Notes: a model not told the origin generated them from the sequence alone. Positions 23,081 to 35,126 are shown, counted from the stretch's first letter. The stretch: 64,000 nt of DNA from Rhyacophila brunnea (GCA_022495005.1 JAGYXB010000510.1:62001-126000), one strand, 5' to 3'. Program-made: numbers and translations.

Positions 23081-23363
23081 TGGGTCTATTCTATACTTAT
23101 CGAACACTAAATTGATAAATAGTATCAAACTTAGGGTAGGTTTGTATCAAAATATTAGCACTTATTGTAACAATTACACGAAGTTGGTTTTTATTGTTGC
23201 ACCTATCTTACTGCTGTTAAAATAAAGCACTTATTGCAACAATAAAAACCAACTTCGTGTAATTGTTACAATAAGTGCTAATATTTTGATACAAACCTAC
23301 CCTAAATTTGATAATATTTTTCACTTTATCACTTTAGCGGTCGATAAGCATAGAATAGACCCA
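23081..23363 (+). mobile_element. Fold-back MITE containing a perfect 71-bp hairpin
   Basis: The outer arms TGGGTCTATTCTATACTTAT (from 23081) and their near-complement (ending 23363) enclose an inner pair, 23131-23201 and 23235-23305, that is perfectly complementary over 71 bp with a 33-nt loop. Transcription through it would give a long double-stranded RNA hairpin. The perfect inner arms next to imperfect outer arms point to recent gene conversion or a recent origin of the inner part. Noncoding; family not recognised. Confidence 0.75.
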
Positions 23364-23641
23364 CATGAGAGCGATAATTTCGTGGATTTCATGAACCGGA
23401 TCTGAGCTCCGGTGCGTTCCGGTCATTTCGAGCTCTGTTATGTATTATTTATTAAGAAAATTACGTACACGTTTCTTGGGGCTCATTCCCCGGACAATTA
23501 ATTTTTTGTTTCTTTAACAAAATAACTAGGTATCTTGCTATAAACAATATTTTTTTTTTTCAAATTTCATGAATAACTTCAGTTTTAAAGCTAAATATCT
23601 CAAACAAAATGTTCTATGTCGATTACTGAAGATCGACATTC

Positions 23642-24136
23642 ACTTTATTCCAGAAGATGATTAATTATTGTAGAAGCCTTGTAAACATTCGAAACACCAC
23701 CCTTCACTCCATGTAAGAATAAATTAAGGAGATCAAAACATAAGTAGGTAGGTAAATGAATTATTTGACAAAATAATTCAAAGTATTCACTACCTACATA
23801 ATAATATACATACTTCAAAGAGATAACTTCAATTTGCATGGCGCCCGAACAACAAACAACTCCTGTCAAAACAAAAGCGGTATTGCCAACCTGAAAAACA
23901 CGAATACGTACATTATTTACACATGTTTGAAATAATAATAAAACTCCCACAAACAAAATGATATAGGTAATTATAGTGTTCACAGTTTTTATAACTTTGT
24001 CATTTGCGATACCTTTGAAGAATCCTTCTGCAAAGCAAGGGTGTAGTTTGTGCGACGATTTTTCTTGTCGTATAAAAGGATTTGCAGGTCTCATTCGGGC
24101 AAACAAAAAGGTGTTTTTATCTCGAATGACAGATTA
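23642..24136 (-). CDS. Hypothetical protein, longest open frame in the window
   Basis: An open stretch of about 164 codons on the minus strand. The strictly ATG-led part starts at MRPANPFIRQEKSSHKLHPC. A hydrophobic segment, TIITYIILFVGVLLLFQTC, follows, then a second one around FVLTGVVCCSGAMQI, and the tail has Leu- and Phe-rich stretches. This could be a small membrane protein, one or more exons read through short introns (an acceptor-like TTTTTCAG|GTTGGC lies within, near 23892), or chance. An open frame this long is uncommon in sequence of this composition, but the A+T-driven amino-acid make-up weakens the case. No family was recognised and no promoter or poly(A) signal could be tied to it. 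Confidence 0.25.
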
Positions 24137-24344
24137 TGCTGGCTTGCGGGAAAACCTCTGCTCTACGTACCCACCTAATTTCGTTCGCGCTTGTTTATTG
24201 TGTTATTTTTCTTGGTTGAGTGCCACCACGAACATAATGCACGTAACATACGTATTCGGTTTAGTTCGGGAAAACTATTATAGGTGAATGTAGTTAAATA
24301 TTATTTTAGCAGTTATTTTGTATAGTATATATTATCATCATCAT

Positions 24345-24590
24345 AATAATGAGTAGCGGTCGTTCCATCGCTGGATGAAGACCTCCCCTAGCTTATTCGC
24401 AGCCATTTATATCCACCGAACTTAGTGATTTCGTCCATCCAGCGGTTTTTAGGGCGTCATTTTGGTTCCTTAGTGCCTCTTGGGTAGCAGCCCGTTGTCA
24501 TTTCATCACCTTAGCGACGTTTTTTTTTACATCGCGTACTTCTCTTGTCTGCATTCTTAACCGTTGGTTTATTTTGTGGTATTTCTGCTG
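24345..24590 (-). pseudogene. Non-LTR retrotransposon 3' end relic with ATC-rich tail
   Basis: On the minus strand the pieces YPRGTKEPK, RPKNRWMDEITKFG and LGEVFIQRWND match the order found at 28635-28829 (YPRGTKRPRGR, LGEAFIQQW), so both are ends of one LINE family. A stop separates the first two pieces. On the plus strand the fragment begins after an ATCATCATC run, which is the complement of the (TGATGA)n tail. Nucleotide similarity to 44785-45064 extends farther into ORF2. Confidence 0.7.
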
Positions 24591-25076
24591 TTATCATCAT
24601 CATATTGTTTAAAATTTGGATAGTTCATCGTCTGTTATTGTATAAGTTTTAAGAATGTACCAAAAATATGCAACAAAACCTAGTCAACAGGTTGTGAAAG
24701 ATCGTTTGTGAAAACATATTAATTAGGTATTTTATAATTTTAGCTTTATCACGGCATATTCATGTAGGTAGATATTTGTTAGGTTTTGGCTGTCCGCATA
24801 CGTGTACCACAAAACGCTGCGTTCGACCCCCCGCTCGCCTGTCGACCCTTCTGCCGTAGAAAATGTAGAGTTTAGTCGGCGCGGTACATATATTGTCTTG
24901 AAAAATTTTAAGGTTTTCACACGTGAAAAAAGCTTAATATACGACGGCTGTGTGATAATCTAATCTAATTTATCAGCTGTTACTAGACTATATTAAGACC
25001 TTCAGGCAGATTTGTCATTTAGTTTATTTTTAACAGCTATTGAAAGTAAACAACCTCTAGTACTATGTAGTTGGTG
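24591..25076. other. No gene recognised
   Basis: Contains a 62-codon minus-strand frame at 24732-24920 in a G+C-richer patch, with no known motif. Confidence 0.35.
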
Positions 25077-25322
25077 TTGATTAAATATTGCGTTTTGGGT
25101 GGAAAAATTATTACGCAAACCAAAACAAAGCTTGAAAAATTTTACTGAGACCTTTCTACATCGATTAAAACAATTCACAAATGGTTTACCGATTTTGATT
25201 GTGGGCATTCAAGCGCAAGTGATAAAGAACGTTCGGTACGCCTAATTGAGGTCACCACACCAGAAATGATTGAATGAGTTCAAAACATTTTTTATAATAA
25301 TTTGAATATGAGAAAGCTCTGA
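25077..25322 (+). pseudogene. mariner transposase N-terminal relic
   Basis: The frame reads LIKYCVLGGKIITQTK, then SIKTIHKWFTDFDCG, SASDKERSVRLIEVTTPEMI and finally LNMRKL. These follow the DNA-binding helix-turn-helix half of mariner transposases, where the same order of KYC, KWF-FR-G, S-RS-RP-EVTTPE and LNMRKL-type motifs is seen. Stops occur after the LEKFY and TPEMIE motifs, and the piece joining the two helix-turn-helix parts (about 25 residues) has been deleted. The catalytic DD34D domain is not recognisable downstream. A dead copy; its inverted repeats were not found. Confidence 0.8.
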
Positions 25323-25735
25323 TGTGATGCGATTTCATCGACAAAGATCACCGTCGAAATTGCTATAGGTGAGGCTTCAAGATCTATACGGTATATTTAT
25401 GGGATTGTTTGAAATGATTTAGGTACAAAAATATTTGTCTACAGGATTTTTTTCTTGTATGATTTGTTCCTGTAAGCGCTCATTGCAAATAAAATGAGTC
25501 GTCTTAAGACTTATTTACTTTTAAAGAATTTTTACGAGTAGCTGACAATTCGTGTCTTAGATGAACATGTCAATTATGAGCACACACATTGCTATACTAT
25601 TATGAAGGCATCCCGTAACTTCTTCACTCATAAAGTATACGATTTTGATTTGATTACACCTGACCAGTGGAGGGTTGTAATCCCGGTCAACATTTTTAAT
25701 TCGCAGGTTGGGAGGGCAGGGGTTCATAAAAATGG
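25323..25735. other. Downstream of mariner relic, heavily decayed
   Basis: May contain further mariner debris (for example a DNA-binding-like stretch KITVEIAIGEAS near 25345), but frames are too broken to follow. Confidence 0.3.
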
Positions 25736-26098
25736 TTAAGGCTGTACTTCAGTTGAGGCATGGTCTAAAAAGATCGTGGCTAGGCGATGCGCGGATTGTG
25801 CAAATGACGCGTGCCAAACGAAATATAATTATTTGTCATAAAAATCCAACATGCGTCCATTCTATGTTATGTTTATTGTTATATTACTAATGATAATAGT
25901 ATATTCATTGACATGTTTTCTTTTTTAAGTGCATACGTAAAGTTTTTTAGTCATCTTTACACGATTTAAGAATATTTTCATCCGACGCCATGACAAAACA
26001 AATCGACGTGCGGACACCTCGACTATCCGTCTCCGATTCGCGACTAGTGAAAAATTTCGTCGTACCTATTGTTGAAAATTATTTGCCGTTTCACTTAA
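25736..26098 (-). mobile_element. TTAA-flanked MITE, copy 2 of 3
   Basis: A reverse-oriented relative of 46105-46487. It starts TTAAGGCTGTACTTCAGTTG, then GTCTAAAAAGATCGTGGCTA, and ends CCGTTTCACTTAA with TTAA at 26095-26098. Similarity runs through AACATGCGTCCATTCTATGT and TCATTGACATGTTTTC. The terminal block at the right end is shortened by about 12 bp. Noncoding. Confidence 0.65.
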
Positions 26099-28634
26099 GT
26101 ACGCTCTCAACGAATACAGCGTTGCCAATGAATTCTAACTATATTTCAAAGCGGACACCCACGACTGATGTAGCCACTTGACAATTATAATGTTTCTTGC
26201 GGATATTTTTCATGAATTTGTTAGTAAATGTTGCCCGGTTAAAGACCAGCGAAATATTATATGACTTAAGCAAGAATATTTCACAAATGTGTCGGCCTTT
26301 CATCCGGGGATTCTGGGTTCTCTTATATCTGGTGTTTGTGATTCACTTCAATTACGAACTACACCTATTACTGTATCACTACCCTTCTCTCATTGGGCCT
26401 CAAAGCTTGTTGTAGTGTTAAAAATAATATACTTATTATATTTATTAAAAAAAACACATCTGCACTTGGGTGAATGCACAATTGTTTGTTCATTAGTCAA
26501 GTACACCAGTTGTAGGATTTCGATTTGAATTCGTGGTAACCTATCAATCGAAATACACATACATAATATTGTGGGTATTGACTTCAAGTGAATGTTTAAT
26601 TATTGTATTATATAATTCAACACATTTTCTTTTATTGATCAGATGATTTAATATTGAACAATGTAGTAGTGGGTGTACTTATTACATAAACGAAAAAAAG
26701 TCCCTTCGTAATGTTTCCACTTGTTATATTCTTCAATATCCCTAGAAGTTTTTTTTATATACTTAGTTTCTTAATCGGCTGAATGCTTCCTTCCTTTTTG
26801 AATTTTTATCGCTTATCTCCCTTGTACCTACCATTAAAAGCTGCTCAAAGAAAATCTCATCGTTAGTTCTAACATCTTTTCTTTTATAACTTCAACAGCG
26901 AATAAAAAAAATAATCGGGATACTGCTTTAAAAGTACATTCATTCAAGTATTAAAAGATTAACTATAAAGAAATTTAGATTATTTTATTTTCCAACAACG
27001 CTCGTGTATTCGAAATTCCGAATTCGAAATTTTAAATTTAGATATTTCTTCTCTCACATAAGTACCTACCTAATTTCGTTGTTCGAATTTTAAAATGTTT
27101 CTGACGTTTTGTCTTTGACTTATATTTTAAAATTTGGAAAAGTTAAATATTTTATTATATATAAAATCGTTTCAGAAATTTATGAACTTAATTTAATAAA
27201 GCTGTATCTGTAGCAACAGAGAATAATCATCGTTCATATAATTATTACGGGAAGCATGTTGAACACATTTGTTAATTGCTTCAGATTTTCAAATCGTTAT
27301 ATTCACGTGTGTGAAGTTTTTCATAGAATGTCTCAATTTTTATCAAGAGATGAACATAGCTGAAGATATTATTACAAATTAATACAATAGATCGAAGGTA
27401 AACTCAGTACAAATTTATAAGACGGGTTTGTGTAGCTTTTTGTGCTCAAAAATAATAGTTTAAACTAAAAGATTATATACAATAAAATTTAATTAAAATA
27501 ACTGATAATACTGACTATTTATATCGGCCAATGGGTAGCCATATAAAGCAAATTCTATCGGATAACAAATATTATGTTGGTGTTATTGACTGTCTTAAAT
27601 ATTAAATTCACCTCTACTAATACTTCATGGAATTAAAATGTGTCAAAAATGGTTTCGCGTCGCCGGCGAAGTCTTATTATTTCATATATATTTTTTTTTA
27701 TTTATTGTAGGTATATTATTATTATGCACAATATCTACACTAATTTAAATGTTATTTCATTGCTTATAAATTTCATTCAATTGTCACCTTTCTTTTTTTT
27801 CAATCGAATTATTATTTTATATTTAGAATTTATTCAAACTATCAAGACCCAAATCAAACTGAAATTTAAACGACATTTTCTAGCTTTTAGTGTCAAAATG
27901 CATTGTTATTATTCCTACTTACTACCTATGTTATTTGTGATCAGTATTTTAATTTAATTTTAAATCTATTTTTAGATAATAATATATTATGGTGCCGCAA
28001 TTTTCAATGGAAATCCTAATACTAATTTTTTGACATATATTATAAGCTCGACAGGTTTTAATTTACTTTTTCCGCGAACCGATTCGAAATGAATTCCTAA
28101 TTCAGAAACCCCCAAATTGACTATTCGAATTTTAAAATGTTTCCCTCTCTATTGACTTTTAATGTTGGGAGTACACCCACTGTCCAATCTACATAAGCTA
28201 ATTTTATCTGTCAGGCAAACTTCAGGACCGGACTATGTTGATCTTCGTTTATAATAATTAGTTAATTGAGTTATCGAATTAAGCAGTTTGAGTGGATATT
28301 ACAGAAGCAGAGTTGATTCGAGGAACATGGTATTGAATGTTATATTATGACGGATTATTAAAATGAATTAATAAACCAAAATAATTTAAATTACCAATGT
28401 ACAGTTTTTTTACTCTGTATATTACGATATTTGAATGCATTTATAGAACACATAAAGTTGGTGAACTGCGCAGATATTAACACTATTAAGTTGGCATTTC
28501 CAAATTATGATATGCACTGTTTTCATACCATTTACTTCTCTCGTGCAGTTAATTATCATTGATTTTATAGTAGGTATTTTTAAACTAAACGAAGTCTTGT
28601 CTACTATATATTCTAATGGGCTGTACACATAGCT
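26099..28634. other. Long A+T-rich stretch without recognised genes
   Basis: Overlapping plus-strand frames at 26197-26528 contain HPGILGSLISGVCDS and VSLPFSHWASKLVVVLK, in a slightly G+C-richer patch, but match nothing I know. The 105-codon frame at 27640-27957 is Ile-, Phe- and Tyr-rich and looks like chance. No repeat shared with other parts of the window was found. Confidence 0.35.
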
Positions 28635-28829
28635 CGAAGAAGGGACAATCGTTGGGAAAATCTAGTCATCCGGTAGTACCCAAGAGGTACAAAACGTCCT
28701 AGAGGCCGCTGTATCGATGAAATGTTGATGAAGTTCTGCGGAAGTACGTGGCAATGTAACACGCATGACCGAAAGAAGTGGAATCAGCTTGGGGAGGCCT
28801 TCATTCAGCAGTGGATAGATTCGGGCTGA
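28635..28829 (+). pseudogene. Non-LTR retrotransposon ORF2 C-terminus with (TGA)n tail
   Basis: A 65-codon frame reads RRRDNRWENLVI, one stop, YPRGTKRPRGRCIDEMLMKF, then THDRKKWNQLGEAFIQQWID and SG before a true stop at 28827-28829. The order of PRG-KRPRGR, W, DR-KW, and GEAFIQQW is the standard end of a common insect LINE family. The stop is followed by a GATGATGATGATA tail, the usual short-repeat 3' end. Apart from one internal stop the frame is intact. It is the best-preserved of the three relatives here (24345, 28635, 44785). Confidence 0.85.
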
Positions 28830-30074
28830 TGATGATGATATTCACCGTGACAAATCGTCTTTTCACACGAACAGCATATTGGCAAATAAACGATGTTTTC
28901 TTCAAACAAACCTGCAATACGACGTCGCTTGTGTAGACCAAAGTAGTGCTTTTTTGCTTAAATTTAATACGTTTAGGCACAATCTACGTTGAGAAAAGTT
29001 TTCTTACTTTAATGGAATTAATCTGTATTCATTTTTATTGCGAATATATTATTACAATAATTATAAAGTGATACAATCAATATCAATTTCATTGTTGTAC
29101 CAATAAATTATGAGTTATGAGCGAACGTATTTTAATGGTTTAAAAAAATCATTTTAATGGAACTCTACGGGTGGAAAGAAAGTCTTGTTTATGCCCTGTT
29201 ATTACTACTTTCAATCGCGCTTTTGTTTATAATTAAAGTGTCACACTTAACTCAGTAAAAGTTCTAAATTTGAAAATAGTGACGTGCAGAATTTTACCTA
29301 CCGCACAAAATAATGCCATGTACGAGTATAATATAATAACATACCGAGGCGTTTGTTACCGATCGATTTACTATTATGTATAATCGTTGTTTTGTGTCAC
29401 ACGTAAAAATGAATAAAAGTCCTAAATTTGACAATCATGACACGCCAAATAATTCGTTTAGGGGTTTGACGGGCGATTAATAAAACTAGTTAGTTGTTCG
29501 TATCGCCGCTCCATCCCTGAGCGCCATGACGGTCTGACAAGTGGGTATTCCCTGTGGAATTTCGTTACTGGAAACCACTGACTGTTATGTCCGTATTGTA
29601 CCGGAAGATGCGATTCCAATTTATGAACGATAATAAAGTACAGTTTCTTCTTTAGTTAGTTACTTCTTTCAGTTACTTCTAAAACAGTAAAGAAGCGTGT
29701 AAGTGAGCACGAGAGGGCATACCGACTTAAATATTGCACGATGTCAGCAATTGCCGAGCACTCAATGGATACATGACACAAATTTGACTTTGAAATCAAG
29801 ATATTTGGTCGGAATAAAGGATATTTCGCACGATTGGTAAAGTAGGCCATTGAAATGTTTGAAAATATTAATAAGGATGATGGATTACGGTTAAAAACGT
29901 CATGGCTTCCGGCACTATCAGCAAAATCCAATATTCGAGCCGGTATCTCTGGTCGTAACGATTGACACATTACTCTGAGCAACGTTTGCTCTTGCTAATC
30001 GGATTCCTTTTGACATTCTTAGAGCAACGTTTACATTCATATACCTACACTACATTTTCATCATAAAACATATC
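28830..30074. other. No gene recognised
   Basis: A 108-codon minus-strand frame at 29656-29982 begins MLRVMCQSLRPEIPARILDF and has fairly even composition, but I recognise no motif. The remainder is A+T-rich. Confidence 0.3.
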
Positions 30075-30182
30075 ATCTCTTGAGAATGGGCTCTGCAACG
30101 AGCCCGAAAGTCGAGTAAAGAAGGAAGAAGGACACACGGTAGAAACCCAAAAAACAACCGTGAAAGCCTCAAACATTAGATA
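30075..30182 (+). repeat. Penelope/hammerhead-like repeat, copy 1
   Basis: Contains a perfect stem-loop GGGCTC-TGCAAC-GAGCCC followed by GAAAGTCG, then GTAAAGAAGGAAGAAGGA and CACGGT. The same block occurs at 54769-54897. A 6-bp stem followed by GAAA and GTC is the layout of hammerhead ribozyme helix II and core in Penelope-like elements. However, the opposite core strand reads CTTGAGAAT instead of CTGATGA, so it is probably inactive or only similar by chance. It ends AACCGTGAAAGCCTCAAACA, which is found inverted at the start of copy 2. Confidence 0.45.
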
Positions 30183-31563
30183 ATAAAGACAATTTTTTTA
30201 TTGATAACCGTGAGGCAAATCGCAACATTTCAACAAAAAAAAAGGACCGCAACAGTTATATCAGAATTATATTTAGAAGAGTCAAGTTAACTGACCGAAA
30301 GATATCTCTTAAAGGCAATTTATTTTCGTATTCAAATTGAAGAAAGATTTTCTCAAATGGTCATTCAGTATAGAATATTCTTTAATGTTGCTAAGACAAT
30401 TATAATTTCTTTAATTTTCGTATATGATGCTATTATTTCACCTTTACACTGTTTTTATTACGAGGATAGTTCGTTAATCTTTCGCTCAATTGCTTCATGC
30501 CTTAGATCGAAGCACATATTATATTAATCGGAAAACCGCGTGTGAAATAGTAAATAATCAAAGCATAGTGTAAAAAACAGGGCCCTCATTTTCATTTTTA
30601 TGTACAAAAAAGCTTCCAACGCAGAAAATCATCCTAGAATTGGTATATAAAAGATAAATATGATTCCTCCTAGTTAAACTTCAAACTCTTTGGTATTTAG
30701 TGATATATGATAGAACGATTGAGACTTTTAACATGTCATTGGCTCGGTCGTATGACTTCTACAGCTGTTCTTTAGCCTTTCCATCTAAAATTTTCTGTGA
30801 TCTAATCGGCTGTTTTGCCTATTGTTTCCGTCCAAAATCAATGTCAATAGCGTCTTTTTGGCTTTATTTCCAATTTTTAAAGTATGTATTTTTTTTTGAA
30901 CAATATAATACGTATTTTAAAATACAAAATTCATTAACAACTATCAGTATGAGATTTAGGCCCCCTTGTTAGACTGATCATCCCCAATGCTTTGCACACT
31001 TTTGCGATGAGTTAGCTAGGTCACTGCATTTACTATATTATAATATCTTATAAGCGATTCATCGATGTGTCCTTCAATCGGGCTTAATTAAGTCGAGTCG
31101 TCCAGTGTAATATATTACTACGACATTTCGCCTTCGTCAAGTCATACTATTCACCTACCATTACTGTTTCTAGCAACTCTGTTATCTGGTCGAATTAGCT
31201 CGCTGCCTGTGAAGTTTGAGCTGGGACCAAACGTCATTTCAACACCGCAAATTGTTGCCGTCATATTCACATCTCGTTTGAAAGTTTCGAATTTCGAAAC
31301 TGTATAATTTTCGCTTCCTCACAAACTAAATGTTGCCATTGGATTATCTTAATTATAGTGATGGATATTTTGCCCTCAAAAAGGTGGTTCAACCGAACAT
31401 AATATATTTGACAATGTTGCAAACTGCCATTGACAAAAATATGACAGATAGTCCATCTTAGATGTGTCTGTCTTATATAAAATCTGAAAATACTACATAA
31501 ATGCCGAACCAACCTTTTTAAAAAAGTATTTTCAAGTTAAGTTGAAAATTATACTTCTGATGT
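30183..31563. other. No gene recognised
   Basis: A 90-codon plus-strand frame at 30700-30972 and an 81-codon minus-strand frame at 31267-31512 have no known motifs. No repeat was recognised. Confidence 0.35.
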
Positions 31564-31640
31564 GGATGAAACCGGTCCATTTATATAATAAAAGTCGAAT
31601 TAGTATGATAAAATTGCGTTTTATTAAAATTAATAACCTC
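31564..31640 (+). repeat. Half copy of the ACCGGT fold-back MITE
   Basis: GATGAAACCGGTCC, AATTAGTATGATAAAATTGC and GCGTTTTATTAAAATTAAT match one arm of the element at 45303-45535 with moderate divergence. Only one arm is present. Confidence 0.5.
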
Positions 31641-31828
31641 GTGAATTTCTAATATTATACTATCGGCCGAAGATACTTGGAATTTGATTTTAAATCCATT
31701 AGAATAATGCATTTCCACCGTGAATTGACAGTTAACGTTAACACCATAACATAAATTAAACTATCACCTTAAGTTAAATGGTTATCCACGCGTAAGTTAT
31801 TATACATACATATTATGTTTATTCTGTT

Positions 31829-32525
31829 CAGCGTTGCCAGATTATTATATTACCAAATCGAGATTTTAACTGTGTGAAATAAAAAGAAATTGGGATTTAG
31901 GAGCAAAAAGAGGGACAACATAAAAAATGCATAGTTCAATATATCTAATGTTTATTTAATATCAATAATATAAATCATAAATGACACAACACAAAACTCT
32001 TTAACTATCAAAATAATAATATTAAACAATATTTTTTCCCGACATTCGCTTATTTGTACTTGTCTGAAGATTTTACTTCTTGAAGAGTCTCTTTCTGCTG
32101 TTAAATGTATTGGTAACATTAAACAAGTAATCCCGATTTTGTCATCTCAATAAAACTTGTGTTTCTTGCATCTGACCATTTTAAATTCATCTGAGAAAAC
32201 ACCCGTTCGGTATAGCAATCAGATGTTGCTATGCTTAAAATAAATTAAATTAGCTTGGCAATATTTTTAGTCTCTTTTTCCGGGAATAACTGAAGCCATT
32301 TCTGTGCAGCTGAGTCTTTCGATTTTTTTACAATCACATCAATTGAAAGTTTCAGCGAATTAAATTCTTCATACATCAGGTCCATATCTTCTTCTTCATC
32401 ACTTATCCATCGGGTTCTTTTGTCTTTTGTGGAATAATCGTGAATTTAGCTGTCCTGCGCGGGACAATTCATATTTGTTTAAAAAGCGGGACGTCCCTTA
32501 AAAATCGAGATGTCTAGCAACGCTG
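31829..32525 (-). mobile_element. hAT transposon relic with 8-bp target duplication
   Basis: A 697-bp element with termini CAGCGTTGCCAGA and, inward from the right, CAGCGTTGCTAGA. It is flanked by a perfect duplication, ATTCTGTT, at 31821-31828 and 32526-32533. It keeps the C-terminal part of a hAT transposase on the minus strand (annotated separately). The rest of the transposase gene is deleted, so this is an internally deleted derivative of an autonomous hAT element. Confidence 0.88.
32119..32406 (-). pseudogene. hAT transposase C-terminal (dimerisation domain) remnant
   Basis: The minus-strand frame reads ISDEEEDMDLMYEEF, then SAAQKWLQLFPEKE, a stop, and then SDCYTERVFSQMNLKWSDAR followed by NTSFIEM and LLV. 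The ERVFS-MN-W-D-RN motif is characteristic of the dimerisation region at the C-terminus of hAT transposases. One in-frame stop lies between the two halves. The zinc finger and the catalytic acidic residues are absent. It lies wholly inside the element with hAT termini, which confirms the family. Confidence 0.85.
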
Positions 32526-32533
32526 ATTCTGTT

Positions 32534-33761
32534 GAATAGATTTGCATGTATATACCTAGTCAGAGTTAAGTTGGGTTCAATCAGTGTTCCGAGAATGAGT
32601 CAGGCTTGTTATCATGTATGATTTATCTCGGACCGGCGCGCCTTAAGTAAGATTTATGAATATCAATGTCACGCTATTCAATGTTTCATAAAGCACACGC
32701 TGGACGTCTTAATCTGGTCAATTTAATAAAGAAATCAGCTAACGTAGTACACTTAACAAAGGATACAATATAACATAGTCGGTAACTACACTACCTACAT
32801 CTAGAATATAAACAAAACTTTGTGTACACAGTAAAGCGGTGCGGAGAATAAAGCGACTCGCGTGTATAAAGCGCGATAAAACTGACATAACATTATTTAA
32901 TACTATATTATACTGATACAATGAAGCCCGGGAAATCGATATTTTTAAGGCCCCCTCTTGAAAATTCAAAACCACGGGGTAGAAAATATAAAATGCTACT
33001 TTTTATTAGTATTATTTAATATGAACGATTATTTAATTACAGTAACAATCAAAAGCTTGTTCCATCTGTAAATTTATGTATAGTCTTGCCACTGGAGTAG
33101 TTGCTTTTGATAGAAAGTTTGCTACACTCGCAGGTACTGTAAAAATACGTAATAATAAAATGAATACCACCCGTCAATCGCCTTTGTTTTACATAAGTTA
33201 TAAATTTCCTTCTAACAGGGTTGACAATTGAGAACACTAAAATTGTGAGGTCCATGGAAACTATACCCTCTCCCTGCCACCGTCTGATATTACCTAACTA
33301 CTTTCTATCCTATACAAAAGGTGACTGTAACTCGTGGCGTGGTAAGCCCTGCAGCTTTTCTCAAGAGTTTCCACCACCCCTATCTATCCTCAACGGCTTT
33401 CCTCAAGTATTCGATAACTATTACATGCTTATTGCTCAACGATAGTATCTTAGGTCTACAAGAAATTCACCAATTACCAGGGTGTGCTTTGAAAGGCCAA
33501 TCTGATTGGATAGAAATTAGGAATGACCTTAGTGGTGCTATTCTTAGTAGCTGGATTTGTAGGGTATCCCTGACGGCTTTTACCCTATATTTCATTTTAT
33601 TTTGTTGTTTCTAGTATTATTGAATAAATATAATTAATACATATCACATTTATGTGGTTTTCAGTTTATTGTTTATAATGTGCTTTTGATTATCTATTAT
33701 TGCATTCACGAAAAATAATATTATTTCCCCAGGAGATAGTCGACTAACCTCTATACATCAC
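32534..33761. other. Spacer with an unassigned G+C-richer patch
   Basis: Two overlapping plus-strand frames at 33221-33614 (one with FHHPYLSSTAFLKYSITITC and ALKGQSDWIEIRNDLSGAIL) lie in a patch clearly richer in G+C than its flanks and are followed by AATAAATATAATTAA. This could be the 3' end of an unrecognised retroelement or an exon. Nothing else was recognised. Confidence 0.3.
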
Positions 33762-34437
33762 TAGGGATTCCAATCCCGGGATCCCGAACTATTTTAGATA
33801 CATATGAATCCCGGGATTGGTAAACATAATCATGAAACTTTCGGGATTGATTTTTTTAAAATAAATTTTTATGGAAACGAAAAATAAAAACGAAAATATA
33901 ACAGAAAAAACACTTTTAATAACATATAACTACGATAGAAATAAACTGAGTTTGAATGGAGTTTGATTTATTACCCATGTGTTAGTTAGTAGTTTGACGT
34001 TTCTACCAGAAAATGCTATTCTGGAGAAAACTAACAAAAAAAAAAAAACTAAAAAACTAACACTTCATGCTAGTTTGTATTTATTGTCACACAATGTGTT
34101 ATTTTATATTTTAATTGAACTTGTATTTGTTATCTTTCTATAAATAAATATAACTGTTTTACTCTCACATTATTATTTATATTACAATATTATTTACTCC
34201 ATTACACCTATGTATTTCCAAGATTGAACGTGCACAATATTAACAATAATTGTCTTAAATACTCGTAGTATAAATTATTTATTTCATTAATTTTTGACCG
34301 ATTATATCAATGTTTTTTGTATATATAAAAATTTAATGTCAACTATCGAAAAAATGCCAATCCTGGGATCCCGGAATCGTTAAATTGTCATCCCGAAATC
34401 CCGGGATCTAAAATTTGGCTCGGGATTGGATTTCCTA
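33762..34437 (+). mobile_element. hAT-like MITE family A, copy 3
   Basis: A 676-bp copy in the same orientation as copy 1. It starts TAGGGATTCCAATCCCGGGA and ends GGATTTCCTA, flanked by a perfect 8-bp duplication, TACATCAC (33754-33761 and 34438-34445). The subterminal CCCGGGAT words are partly mutated on the right (ATCCTGGGATCCCGGAAT). Noncoding. Confidence 0.88.
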
Positions 34438-34445
34438 TACATCAC

Positions 34446-35126
34446 TAATTTATGTGCTTAATAATTTTTCGTGTTTATGGTATTATTTTTCATTAGCGAC
34501 AAAATCAAAAAGTGTAAGTTCTTTAGTTCGCTTTGTCGGCTGCGTTCTTTGAAAAACAGTTCCATATCTCTACCTACATAGATAGATAGTGTACCTATAC
34601 CAAATAATTTAGTTGCTTTGCTTTGCCGCTTAGTTTCACAGCGAACATTACTTAATGACGTTGGTTTGACAAAGTGTCCAATGTACTAATGCAAAAGTTA
34701 AATATTTAGTAGGGATGGGCGTTCTAACTCTGCTGTGCTGGGAATATATCACTGTCAGAATATTTTATCAAGTGTATTATCAAGAATATAATTAATATCT
34801 AAATATCTATTCGGTAGTCGAATTCGGTCTGAATCGTTACATACTAATACTAATAGTTACCTATTTGGTACATCATTTTAATATATTAAGTACTTGGTCA
34901 ATATTGAAAAATACGTGCTCGTAAACAAATTCTATAGATTTTATTACCCAATTTTGATAGCTGTTGAGGTATATCCACCAATCATTAGATCATTAGAACA
35001 TCCAACAACGTGCTATATTACCACGTGAGATCAATCAATAAAGTCAAGAGAGAAGTCAGATATCTACAGCAGTACTCCATAATATTATATTGTTATCTTC
35101 TCTCCTGATTGATTATTGCATACAAA
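34446..35126. other. No gene recognised
   Basis: A+T-rich, without long frames or shared repeats. Confidence 0.4.

Noticed and set aside
27640..27957. 105-codon plus-strand open frame
   Set aside because: The peptide is dominated by Ile, Phe, Tyr and Leu with long homopolymer-derived runs, as translated A+T-rich noncoding DNA is. No motif and no splice context.
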